Source of the DNA: Chitinophagaceae bacterium
GTDB lineage: Bacteria > Bacteroidota > Bacteroidia > Chitinophagales > Chitinophagaceae
Assembly (NCBI GenBank): GCA_019638615.1
Contig: JAHBTL010000009.1
Location: forward strand, 62,001 to 126,000
Length of the DNA: 64,000 bases
Direction: 5' to 3'
The position numbers and the translations under genes are program-made. Below, piece after piece: positions 27,610 to 35,607 of the stretch. The notes under the pieces are model-generated. The model was not told the origin of the DNA. It saw only the letters and a program-made list of their open reading frames with translations, and did not search any database. Position 1 is the first letter of the stretch. The number at the start of each line of letters is the position of its first letter.

Positions 27610-29031
27610 ATGACAAAATACAGTTTCATACAGAGGAGGAAAGATTTTTTTATCCGGGGCCGGCAGCTTAAAGGGATGATCCGGATAACTACCGGTCTAT
27701 TACTGGTGGCAGGCGGTTTTATGAGTTGCCAGAAAGTAGAATACGAAACCATCGAAAACCCTGCCTATATACGGATATTCAATAGCCTGAATGACCGTCA
27801 GGTAATGGGTGGAGCTGAAGAGTCAGCGGCGTACCTGTGTCTGCTTATTAACCCCGAGCTGAACGCCAGTGGTATACCGGTAAGCGCAGAGGTGGTAGGT
27901 GATTTCCTGGACAAAAGAGAGAATTATGCACCGCCATACCCTGTTCATATAGGCGTAAGCACTAGCAGCAACAATGTAGAGTATCCGGGCAAGGAAGTTG
28001 TGCCGGTAGGCCCGGTGCTGAACGGGTTTGATCTCAGCAGTTGGGCGCAGATCCGGTCAGGGCAAATTCATGTGATGTTCATGTACCGGCCCAGGAACAA
28101 CACAGCTTTTTTTGATCTGCCCGAACAATACAAAAATAATATTGCTGCCGATACTACTTTCAACCTTGAAGCAGGCGAAGTATATACCATGCAGGCGCTG
28201 ATGGTTGATTTTATCAGCAAACAGAAAGGCGTTGTTTTACGCAAAGAAACCTTTCATAAGCAGCCTTTTTCCGATGAACGCGTATATGTGAATTTTTATA
28301 ACTACAGCGCCAAAGGCTTCTGGCAGGCGCCGGATGAGCAAAAGAAACCTTCGCCTTCCCCGTCTGCTAATTACGAATACCTGTTCCAGGTAGGTATAAG
28401 AGATACGATGGATGTATATGTTACGCTGCATACAGGCGAACCGGCATATATTCCAGTATCCATCGCTTACAATTATAAAGACCATCCTTTCTGGGGGCTC
28501 AGCTTCCCTGTTCCGCCGGGCGGTGATAGCTGGGATCGCCCTGTTCCCGATGGCGACCCGGGTTATGACAAAAAATATCTCACAACGGTACGGCATGATC
28601 ATTTCAGCGGCGAAATAATGCCTTATGTCAGTTTTCCGCTCTGGTTACCGTCAGATACTACCGGTAAAATATATACCGACCAGTGGCAGCGTTTTTTCTT
28701 CCTGGCGCCCGGGCTGGACATCAGGAATGTTTCTTACAGTGAAAGAGGGCTTTGGCCCGCATGCGGATCGCCGGAATGTATTACCGGGATAGCTGAAAAT
28801 CCCCGGGGGAATTTTGCTGTTATGAATTGCCTTTTTTATGACAAGAGAATATTATATCAACTCGGGTTCGGACCGTATAATGCCGGGGTAAATATGCCCA
28901 ACCTGGTAGTGAATACGCATTCAGGCGTGTATAACCCCCGCTCATTTGCTACGGTGAATACGGTGGAAGTGATTAACGGTAATGTGTACCTGATGACCAT
29001 ACAAAGAAAATATGATCCGCCGGTTTATTGA
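27610..29031 (+). CDS. Lipoprotein of unknown function in receptor cassette
   Basis: Protein of 473 residues from the ATG at 27610, or 451 from the ATG at 27676, which gives the more standard lipoprotein signal MIRITTGLLLVAGGFMSC. After the lipidated cysteine come YIRIFNSLNDRQVMGG, rich in beta-strand patterns, and a middle rich in Pro and aromatic residues (FFDLPEQYKNN, FWGLSFPVPPGGDSWDRP). Two cysteines in PACGSPECITG could form a disulfide. I do not recognise a named family, although the RIFNSLND opening resembles DUF4397-like strands of the preceding protein. Third gene after the DUF4374 lipoprotein. Confidence 0.75.
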   Translation: MTKYSFIQRRKDFFIRGRQLKGMIRITTGLLLVAGGFMSCQKVEYETIENPAYIRIFNSLNDRQVMGGAEESAAYLCLLINPELNASGIPVSAEVVGDFLDKRENYAPPYPVHIGVSTSSNNVEYPGKEVVPVGPVLNGFDLSSWAQIRSGQIHVMFMYRPRNNTAFFDLPEQYKNNIAADTTFNLEAGEVYTMQALMVDFISKQKGVVLRKETFHKQPFSDERVYVNFYNYSAKGFWQAPDEQKKPSPSPSANYEYLFQVGIRDTMDVYVTLHTGEPAYIPVSIAYNYKDHPFWGLSFPVPPGGDSWDRPVPDGDPGYDKKYLTTVRHDHFSGEIMPYVSFPLWLPSDTTGKIYTDQWQRFFFLAPGLDIRNVSYSERGLWPACGSPECITGIAENPRGNFAVMNCLFYDKRILYQLGFGPYNAGVNMPNLVVNTHSGVYNPRSFATVNTVEVINGNVYLMTIQRKYDPPVY

Positions 29032-29047
29032 AAATGGAAAACTATTT

Positions 29048-30331
29048 ATGGCGACACGATATTTAATTATTATAGCTGCAACAATGCTCTTGCTGAATGC
29101 CTGCAAGCATGACGACATTTTACTAAACAAGCCCAATAACAATGAAGCGCTGCGCAGCGTAGGCGGGTATATCAGCAATAACTACGATTATTCACTGTTG
29201 GCGGCTGCCCTCGATTACACCGGGCTGCTCGACTCCCTTACACGCGGCCGGGGACCTTATACGCTGCTGGCACCGGGCAATGAGGCCTTTCAATCCATTG
29301 GCGTAAACTCCGAAAATGATATCCGCCGGCTGAACAAAGACAGCCTGCGGGAAACATTGCTTTTTCATATTTTGCCCACTCGGCTCTTGCAGGCAGGCAT
29401 CCCGGTAAACCAGCATAATACGGCGATGCCTACCCTGCAAGGAAAGGACCTGCTGGTGAGCCGCTGCCTCTGGTCTCCCACTTCAACACATTACCTCACT
29501 TCCTTTTCGGGAGCAGAGCTTAGAAAACAGGGAGACCGCTATTTGCTTACACCCTCTGATCCCGTCTTTACAATGGATGTAGCCGATTATCCGGAAGCAG
29601 AACTGACCAATGGCGTGATACAACGGATTGACCGTCCGTTAAGACCTCATTTTTCGCAAACCGTTCAGGAGTATTTAAGCAGTCAGCCTGACTATAGCAT
29701 TTTTGTAGCTGGTCTGAAAAAATTCGGGTTGTGGGATGCGCTTTCTGCCGAAGGTTCTTTCACCATTTTTGCTCCCAACGATGCCACATTTATCAAGTAC
29801 GGCATTACCAGGGATGCGATTGATGCAATGGATCCATCAGCATATACAGGCGCCCTTTTGTTCGGAGCTTATATTGTTTACGATCAGCAATTCCTGATCA
29901 GCGATTTTGATTTTTTCTTCAGCACCCGTGAGCAGAATATTTACCAGGATGTACTGAGAGGCGCCCCGGAATATTTCCGTTTCCTTGCCGGACCGGGAAT
30001 GACCTATTACCCGGATGACTACTACCATTTTGGCAATACTATATTCGGAAGGAACAGGAAGCTTGGCTGGGCTTACAGCATTGCCATCAGTAAAGAAAAT
30101 AAACCCTGGGGATACCTCCGCTACACCGTGGATGAAAGTGAAGCGGCAGTGCTGGGAACAAACGACTATACGCCCCCCGGAGCTTCAGACAGGATATTCT
30201 ATTATTTAAACGGAGCATTTGACAGGCTGCCGATGGGCATCGACAGGAACAGGTGCAACAATCTTTGCAGCAACGGAGTAGTACATTCCTTTCATGCGCT
30301 GGCAGTATTGCCGGATGAAGCAAAGAGATAA
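29048..30331 (+). CDS. Fasciclin-domain lipoprotein 1
   Basis: Lipoprotein of 427 residues from the ATG at 29048 (MATRYLIIIAATMLLLNAC, Cys19). An upstream start at 29012 would overlap the previous gene and spoil the signal peptide. Two fasciclin (FAS1) domains: the first about 35-200 (YSLLAAALDYTGLLDSL, GPYTLLAPGNEAFQSIG), the second about 205-420 (YSIFVAGLKKFGLWDALSAEG, SFTIFAPNDATFIKYG, ending NGVVHSFHALAVLP). FAS1 domains mediate adhesion or ligand binding. Followed by two more FAS1 lipoproteins, an unusual run. Confidence 0.85.
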   Translation: MATRYLIIIAATMLLLNACKHDDILLNKPNNNEALRSVGGYISNNYDYSLLAAALDYTGLLDSLTRGRGPYTLLAPGNEAFQSIGVNSENDIRRLNKDSLRETLLFHILPTRLLQAGIPVNQHNTAMPTLQGKDLLVSRCLWSPTSTHYLTSFSGAELRKQGDRYLLTPSDPVFTMDVADYPEAELTNGVIQRIDRPLRPHFSQTVQEYLSSQPDYSIFVAGLKKFGLWDALSAEGSFTIFAPNDATFIKYGITRDAIDAMDPSAYTGALLFGAYIVYDQQFLISDFDFFFSTREQNIYQDVLRGAPEYFRFLAGPGMTYYPDDYYHFGNTIFGRNRKLGWAYSIAISKENKPWGYLRYTVDESEAAVLGTNDYTPPGASDRIFYYLNGAFDRLPMGIDRNRCNNLCSNGVVHSFHALAVLPDEAKR

Positions 30332-30351
30332 CAATTAATGAATAATGATCA

Positions 30352-31761
30352 ATGAAACTGAAAGTATTTAAATACATAAGCATAGCCTTCACGGCATCGG
30401 CGTTCTTCATCCTGTGGGGATGCACGAAAAAAGAGTACATGCCGCCGGAAGTAGGTGAAAAAATCCCCTACAATGATACGGTGTACGCCAAATTTGATGA
30501 TGTACTGGAAACATCACCCTATACCCTTTTTTACCAGGCATGGACGCGCAGCAATATGGAACAGCGCTTATCATCCGGGGAAAATGCAAACAGGACTTTT
30601 ACCTTTCTTGTTCCCGGTAATGAAGCATTTACCGCAGCCGGCTGGGACGCCGGTCGCATAGCTAATGCCTTGCCACCGGCGCTCGATACCCTGCTGATGC
30701 GTTATGTATTGCAGCAGGACATAAGCCCGGAAGATCTTAGCAACAGGTCTTCCAGTCAAATCATATCTTCCTTCTTGTCTTTTCCCGGTGTTCGTTACAG
30801 CGATGGCAACCTTTACTTTTTAAAAGCAGCCTTAGCGCTGGATGGGGGCACATTGGTACTAAACGGCAAAAAAACCGGCGCCGCCCAGTCTTTGGCTACA
30901 GACAGAGGTCATATATGGCCCATACAGGATACCCTGGCATTTATACCCCGTTCCGCCTGGGAAGTGCTCAAAACAGACGGACGATTCAGCCTCTACACCC
31001 GGATCATTGAATATACAGACTCCGTATATAATGATATTTTTTATAAAGCCAACGGCTACCGGCCTGAAACCGCCGACAGCCGGTATTTTGTAGCCAAAAC
31101 CTATTATCGCAATACCCCGAGGCAGCAGGGCATGGCGTTATACAGAACAGACTATGACGACGACCTGCACATGGAGAACCTGAATACCTGGTTCATTCCC
31201 ACCGATGAAGCTTTTCATAAAGCCGGCTTTCATACCCTGCAGGACTTGGTAACCTTTAACGAACAAAGAGGCATACCGGATACGGTTCGCTTTTCCTATA
31301 TAAGAGGACATGGGGAAACAGGCAACGACTGGCAGGACGCATTTTATGCCATCAACGGCTTTTTTGCCACCGACAGCATACTGGACTATCACAGTTTTTG
31401 GGGCATGAGGAACGGGACCTCTACTTACTGGGCTTCCGGCGAAGCCCCCTCTATATTTTACAGGAGCAACGGATACCCATACTGGCAGGGTCGCAACAGC
31501 CTGATCATTTTCAGCAATGACTTCGTTAACCTGCTGCGGCCCGATCTCAATATCGCCTCGTATTACTACCAGTGGACTTATAGCTTATCATTAAAAGATA
31601 CTTATAAGCATGATGCTCCTCTGGTAGCGTCATCAGCCGGTAAAGTACAGGTACCGGGGCTGGAGGTAAACGAAGTCACTATTTCCGGCCCGGATATGTA
31701 TACACTGAATGGTGTAATACATGTAGTGGATAACCTTTTTCAACCCAGCATTATTCCATAA
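30352..31761 (+). CDS. Fasciclin-domain lipoprotein 2
   Basis: Lipoprotein of 469 residues, lipobox FFILWGC (Cys24). FAS1-like pieces are TFTFLVPGNEAFTAAGWDAGR (about 80-100) and NTWFIPTDEAFHKAGFHTLQD (about 278-298), with the closing strand YTLNGVIHVVDNLFQPSIIP at the C-terminus. A long insert rich in Tyr and Trp (YYRNTPRQQGMALYRTDYDDD, STYWASGEAPSIFYRSNG) separates the core motifs, more diverged than in the flanking genes. It starts 20 bp after the preceding stop and ends 4 bp before the next start. Confidence 0.8.
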   Translation: MKLKVFKYISIAFTASAFFILWGCTKKEYMPPEVGEKIPYNDTVYAKFDDVLETSPYTLFYQAWTRSNMEQRLSSGENANRTFTFLVPGNEAFTAAGWDAGRIANALPPALDTLLMRYVLQQDISPEDLSNRSSSQIISSFLSFPGVRYSDGNLYFLKAALALDGGTLVLNGKKTGAAQSLATDRGHIWPIQDTLAFIPRSAWEVLKTDGRFSLYTRIIEYTDSVYNDIFYKANGYRPETADSRYFVAKTYYRNTPRQQGMALYRTDYDDDLHMENLNTWFIPTDEAFHKAGFHTLQDLVTFNEQRGIPDTVRFSYIRGHGETGNDWQDAFYAINGFFATDSILDYHSFWGMRNGTSTYWASGEAPSIFYRSNGYPYWQGRNSLIIFSNDFVNLLRPDLNIASYYYQWTYSLSLKDTYKHDAPLVASSAGKVQVPGLEVNEVTISGPDMYTLNGVIHVVDNLFQPSIIP

Positions 31762-31765
31762 AACA

Positions 31766-32878
31766 ATGAAGATTGACATACATATCATAAAACTCATTTG
31801 GTTATACCTTCTTTTAACAACTGCATTATTCTTTTCTGCATGCAGCTCCAAAGACGATGTATATGCCGATATTGACTACAGGCGACTGGCTTACCTTATA
31901 GAAGATAACCAGGGCATGACCTTTTTCTCACAAGCCCTGAAACAAACGGGTAAAAGCCAGACCTTGCTGGACGCCGGTCCCTATACCGTTCTCGCCCCCA
32001 ACGATAACAGCTTTACATCAAAAGGATACGACCTGGCCTACCTGGTATCTTCCGAAAACAGGGATTGGGTATCTCACTTTGTTGATTACAGCATTGCGGA
32101 TGGGAATTATGACCTGGAGCAAATGCCTTTCCGGCTGAATACAGGCATCCGTTCGCGTAACGGGCATTATGTATTTGTGAGCCACTGGCTGCAGGATGCA
32201 GATACCATTCTTACCGTTAACGGTGTAAGGGTACTGAAAACGAATATCAAAGGCACCAATGGTTTTGTGCATGTAGTGGATGGATTGGTGACTATTAACG
32301 ATTATGATAACCTCGCCGATCATGTTGCAAGCATCAATAATCTCACCCTTTTTTCACACGCCATCAAAATGTCAGGACTGGAAAACATACTCGCCGCTCC
32401 CGGCGCCTACACGTTATTCGCGCCGGATAACAATGCCATGAAAGCTTATGGCTTTTACAATATACAGGATGTGGAAGTAACACCTCCCGACACACTGGCA
32501 AAGCTGGTATTAAGACATACACTGCAGGGCATCCGGTTCCGCAATGATTACAAGCTGCTGATGCCTTACTCCGAAACAGCAAACCCCGGCACAGGAACCT
32601 ATTTTGACGTTGATTATTATAACCCGGCAACAGGTTCCATTAACGTTGAAAAAACCTATGTACGGGGCTTCAGGGGATCGCTCAATACAACCATGATGGC
32701 AGGTAATGAAGTGAAGTTTACCTACACCTATGGCGACTCTTATAATGAACTGGTTAACCTGGACCGCCTGACATTAACAACAGGATCGGTTACCGCCAAC
32801 GCATTGGCAAATATGCGCGACAATATAGCGGATAATGGTGTACTGCATATCATCAATACAGTACTGCCGGCAAATTAA
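31766..32878 (+). CDS. Fasciclin-domain lipoprotein 3
   Basis: Lipoprotein of 370 residues, lipobox ALFFSAC (Cys26). Two clear FAS1 domains: first about 35-170 (MTFFSQALKQTGKSQTLLDAG, PYTVLAPNDNSFTSKGYD, closing GFVHVVDGLVTIND), second about 178-370 (LTLFSHAIKMSGLENILAAPG, AYTLFAPDNNAMKAYGFYN, closing NGVLHIINTVLPAN). It is the most canonical of the three FAS1 proteins. Likely anchored at the surface as a binding module for the receptor at 22996. Confidence 0.87.
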   Translation: MKIDIHIIKLIWLYLLLTTALFFSACSSKDDVYADIDYRRLAYLIEDNQGMTFFSQALKQTGKSQTLLDAGPYTVLAPNDNSFTSKGYDLAYLVSSENRDWVSHFVDYSIADGNYDLEQMPFRLNTGIRSRNGHYVFVSHWLQDADTILTVNGVRVLKTNIKGTNGFVHVVDGLVTINDYDNLADHVASINNLTLFSHAIKMSGLENILAAPGAYTLFAPDNNAMKAYGFYNIQDVEVTPPDTLAKLVLRHTLQGIRFRNDYKLLMPYSETANPGTGTYFDVDYYNPATGSINVEKTYVRGFRGSLNTTMMAGNEVKFTYTYGDSYNELVNLDRLTLTTGSVTANALANMRDNIADNGVLHIINTVLPAN

Positions 32879-32903
32879 AAGATATGACAACAATAAATTG
32901 AAA

Positions 32904-34079
32904 ATGGAAAAAAAATGGTATGTATTTGCGGGAATAGCCGGTTACCTGTTGCTTACAGGATGGTATAAGAATCTTGTCCATTCGGTGTTATTTGCAGGAA
33001 TAGCCGGCTACATGCTGATTACAGCAGGTTGTAATAAAGATAAAGATCCGGAAAAAAACACAGCGGTTATTGTTAGCTCATTTTATCCTGACAGTGGTAA
33101 ATCTCATACACTGGTTACCATTGAAGGAAGTGGCTTTAACAATGACTATATTAAAAATGAAATAAGCTTTAACGATGTTCCGGCAGAAGTAGTAAGCGTG
33201 ACAACAACCCGGCTTGTTGTGCGGGCGCCTGAAGGAGGTTCTACCGGCATTATAAGGCTGAATGCAAACGGGCAGACGCTGGAGGTGGGAACTTTTACTT
33301 ACCAGGACCTCGGTATCGAGAGTGTTACACCGCTCAGGGCGGTAGCCAATGATATCGTGCATATTAAAGGTTATGGCTTTGAAGGTGATGCCCATTTGCC
33401 TGAGGTAACCCTAAGCAATAGCGTTGCAAAGATTGTATCCATATCAGATACTTTACTGGAAGTAGCCGTGCCAGCTAACGGCATAGGATATGGGCCGGTA
33501 AAAATTTCCATAGGGAATAAACAGGTAACCGGTCCTGAGTTTACTATAGTAAGGGTACTGGATTATTTTCCCAAAGCTGGTTTTCCGGGAACAGAAATCA
33601 ATATTGTAGGCAGTGGGTTTTCGACTGAGCTTAAAGGCAACCGCATATTGTATTCTTTCGATACCCTCGAAATGATCAGGGCTACAAGAGATACGCTGGT
33701 AGCCCGGTTCCAGGAAAAAATAACGACGACCACTTCTTTTATATATGTTCAGACAGAAGGCATAGCGCAAACACTGAAGTCCGCTGACCGCCCTATATTT
33801 TATTTACTGGCAAACCCTTCCATAACAAGGTTGAGCGCATCATCGCTCACACCTGGTAGTTCCCTATTCATATATGGCACCAATTTCACCACAAGAATTG
33901 ACAGTTTGCGTACGCAGGTGTTTATAGGCCCGGATGAGATACCGTCAGAAAATATAGCATCAGCATCAAACACAAATATTTATATAAGCAGCATTCCGGA
34001 AGGGATGCAGGGCGGGATAGTGAAAGTGATTGCTAACGGAAGAGCTGCCGAAGGGCCGTACCTGGCAATAGTACCCTGA
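32904..34079 (+). CDS. IPT/TIG-domain lipoprotein with duplicated signal segment
   Basis: Protein of 391 residues from the ATG at 32904; the frame is open upstream to 32835 but that would overlap the previous gene. Four TIG (immunoglobulin-like) domains follow: VSSFYPDSGKSHTLVTIEGSGF, ESVTPLRAVANDIVHIKGYGF, DYFPKAGFPGTEINIVGSGF and LSASSLTPGSSLFIYGTNF. TIG lipoproteins are common last genes of SusCD-type operons and bind glycan at the surface. The hydrophobic leader is duplicated: VFAGIAGYLLLTG and LFAGIAGYMLITAGC, so only the second copy carries the lipobox. Last gene of the cassette; a hairpin at 34085-34115 follows 5 bp later. Confidence 0.85.
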   Translation: MEKKWYVFAGIAGYLLLTGWYKNLVHSVLFAGIAGYMLITAGCNKDKDPEKNTAVIVSSFYPDSGKSHTLVTIEGSGFNNDYIKNEISFNDVPAEVVSVTTTRLVVRAPEGGSTGIIRLNANGQTLEVGTFTYQDLGIESVTPLRAVANDIVHIKGYGFEGDAHLPEVTLSNSVAKIVSISDTLLEVAVPANGIGYGPVKISIGNKQVTGPEFTIVRVLDYFPKAGFPGTEINIVGSGFSTELKGNRILYSFDTLEMIRATRDTLVARFQEKITTTTSFIYVQTEGIAQTLKSADRPIFYLLANPSITRLSASSLTPGSSLFIYGTNFTTRIDSLRTQVFIGPDEIPSENIASASNTNIYISSIPEGMQGGIVKVIANGRAAEGPYLAIVP

Positions 34080-34080
34080 T

Positions 34081-34123
34081 CCCGGGGTTGCCAGCCTTCA
34101 AAAGGTCGGCAACCCTCATCTAA
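34081..34123. repeat. Hairpin direct repeat, left copy
   Basis: A 43-bp sequence containing the dyad GGGTTGCCA-GCCTT...AAAGG-TCGGCAACCC (34085-34115). It recurs as a direct repeat at 35261-35303 with two or three substitutions. The pair brackets the Rpn-family gene. The hairpin also sits 5 bp after the operon stop codon and may act as its terminator, though no T-run follows. Confidence 0.75.
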
Positions 34124-34268
34124 CGGTCTATCATTATAGAATATCCTGTTGTATTTTGGGAAATGAGATCCGTATTTGTATATATGCGGCATAAAAGCAG
34201 GTTGTTATGTCGTATTAGTATGGCAATTACAATATCACTGCGGTTCGTAGTGCCTTCGGACAGGAAAG

Positions 34269-35207
34269 CTATTTCTTTTTCTGTAGCGCTGCCCGTACTT
34301 TCTTTACAAAAGATTCGGTTACCCCCGCAAAACCGGCTATTTCAGACAGGCTGAACTTACCCGCAGCCAAAAGGTTTTGTACTACCTGTTCCCTGCCTTT
34401 TTCAATACCTTTTTCAATACCTTTTCCGATACCTTCTTTGATACCTTCTTTCCGTCCCCTTTCAATATAAATATCTAATGTGCTCATGATTGTTTTTTTT
34501 ATGGGTTCAGGCAACGAATTTAATACTTTTTTTTCTTCCAGCTTCCCCCTGCTGTACAGGTAAATGATAAACCCTTTTTGCAGTTCCTTCGGACCTGCTG
34601 ATGCTAACAGCAATAAATTCACCGCATTACGCCCCAGCCATTCCTTTTCAAAGCCATGCTTTAAAGCCAGGAACGAGGCAGCCAAAAATTTATTATTCAG
34701 CCTTTCTACTTCTGCATCAGTTAATGCCCCTAAATTGTTATAGATATATTCGAAATCCGGTATGTATTGCTTCCAGTCTTCCTCTATATTTTCAAAAAGA
34801 CCAGCCAGGGTACGGTATTGCCACTTTCCTTTACCGTGATACAACAGCACGGGAATAACAAGCGACAACGGCTCTTTGTTTTGTACCTGCTTCTGCAATG
34901 CCGAGAAGATGTAACCGCCTATTTGTACAGGAGTGTATTTATCCGGGTAGCTTTTATGCTCTACCAGCAGGCATACTTTTACGGAACCCCTGCCGTCTTT
35001 TCTGTCGCAGCCATACACAACGTCCGACATGGACTTCTTCAAATCATCAGAGAGATAAGTATCGGGCAGTTGAGCCAGGGTGGAAAAGTTTAATTTTTTA
35101 CTTACGGACGCAGGCAGGTACTTGATAAAATAATCCCGGGCTATTTTTTTATTAGCCAGAATATTGCGTATAAAACTGTCGTGCACGGTAGTGTCGCTGC
35201 TCATCAC
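34269..35207 (-). CDS. Rpn-family recombination-promoting nuclease / putative transposase
   Basis: PD-(D/E)XK-type nuclease of 312 residues (YhgA/Rpn family). The N-terminus has VHDSFIRNILANKKIARDYFIKYLP, then the nuclease core SDVVYGCDRKDGRG and VCLLVEHKSYPDKYTPVQIGGYIF (Asp and Glu-x-Lys catalytic set), a linker typical of the family (RGRKEGIKEGIGKGIEKGIEKG, encoded by short tandem repeats) and a short C-terminal helical domain (SLSEIAGFAGVTESFVKKVRA). Rpn proteins cut DNA and promote RecA-independent recombination. It stands alone between plus-strand genes and between two direct copies of a hairpin repeat, suggesting insertion as a unit. Confidence 0.88.
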   Translation of the reverse strand: MMSSDTTVHDSFIRNILANKKIARDYFIKYLPASVSKKLNFSTLAQLPDTYLSDDLKKSMSDVVYGCDRKDGRGSVKVCLLVEHKSYPDKYTPVQIGGYIFSALQKQVQNKEPLSLVIPVLLYHGKGKWQYRTLAGLFENIEEDWKQYIPDFEYIYNNLGALTDAEVERLNNKFLAASFLALKHGFEKEWLGRNAVNLLLLASAGPKELQKGFIIYLYSRGKLEEKKVLNSLPEPIKKTIMSTLDIYIERGRKEGIKEGIGKGIEKGIEKGREQVVQNLLAAGKFSLSEIAGFAGVTESFVKKVRAALQKKK

Positions 35208-35260
35208 AGGGTAAAGATAAGGCGTTTTGCAGCAGCCGGAAACAGATTGGTTTATTTTTA

Positions 35261-35303
35261 CCCGGGGTTGCCAGCCTTCGAAAGGTTGGCAACCCTCATC
35301 TAA
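35261..35303. repeat. Hairpin direct repeat, right copy
   Basis: Right-hand copy of the 43-bp hairpin sequence (dyad at 35265-35295, GGGTTGCCA-GCCTTCGAAAGG-TTGGCAACCC). It is 1180 bp from the left copy and in the same orientation, the layout expected of a REP-type repeat pair or of a target duplication around the Rpn gene. Confidence 0.75.
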
Positions 35304-35363
35304 GCTATCGGGTTGGTTTTCATCTTTTTACCTTTTGCCCGGGCTTCAATTGTCATAAAACTA

Positions 35364-35470
35364 TCATAGTTGTTTTTCGTTAATGATACATTTTTTTCCC
35401 TCTCTGGTCATGTTATGTACGAAATTTTGTAAATGAGAAATAAGGCAAAAGACAGACCGTAAACCGCAGG
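35364..35470 (-). other. Short conserved C-terminal peptide, copy B
   Basis: Minus-strand reading LRSVFCLISHLQNFVHNM, then TREGKKCIINEKQL and stop, resembles the copy at 19183-19262. Of 22 aligned codons from HLQN to the end, several differences are synonymous (cat/cac, tta/ctg, att/atc), which hints at former coding. The remainder of 35208-35607 holds only the hairpin repeat at 35261 and the leader of the gene at 35608. Confidence 0.4.
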
Positions 35471-35607
35471 CCCGGCCCCAGAAGAAGGCGATGCCGGGAA
35501 AGCTAAAATATAAACATCCTTGAATAACCAACCTGCCCTTACATAAAGGCAAGGCACGGGTAATGATACCCGGCTGTTTTATAAATTTTTTTAAACCAGT
35601 TACAAAA

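Noticed and set aside
34085-34115. Hairpin as a plain operon terminator only
   Set aside because: An identical type of hairpin lies at 35265-35295 after no gene end and both lack a T-run, so a repeat element is the better first reading.
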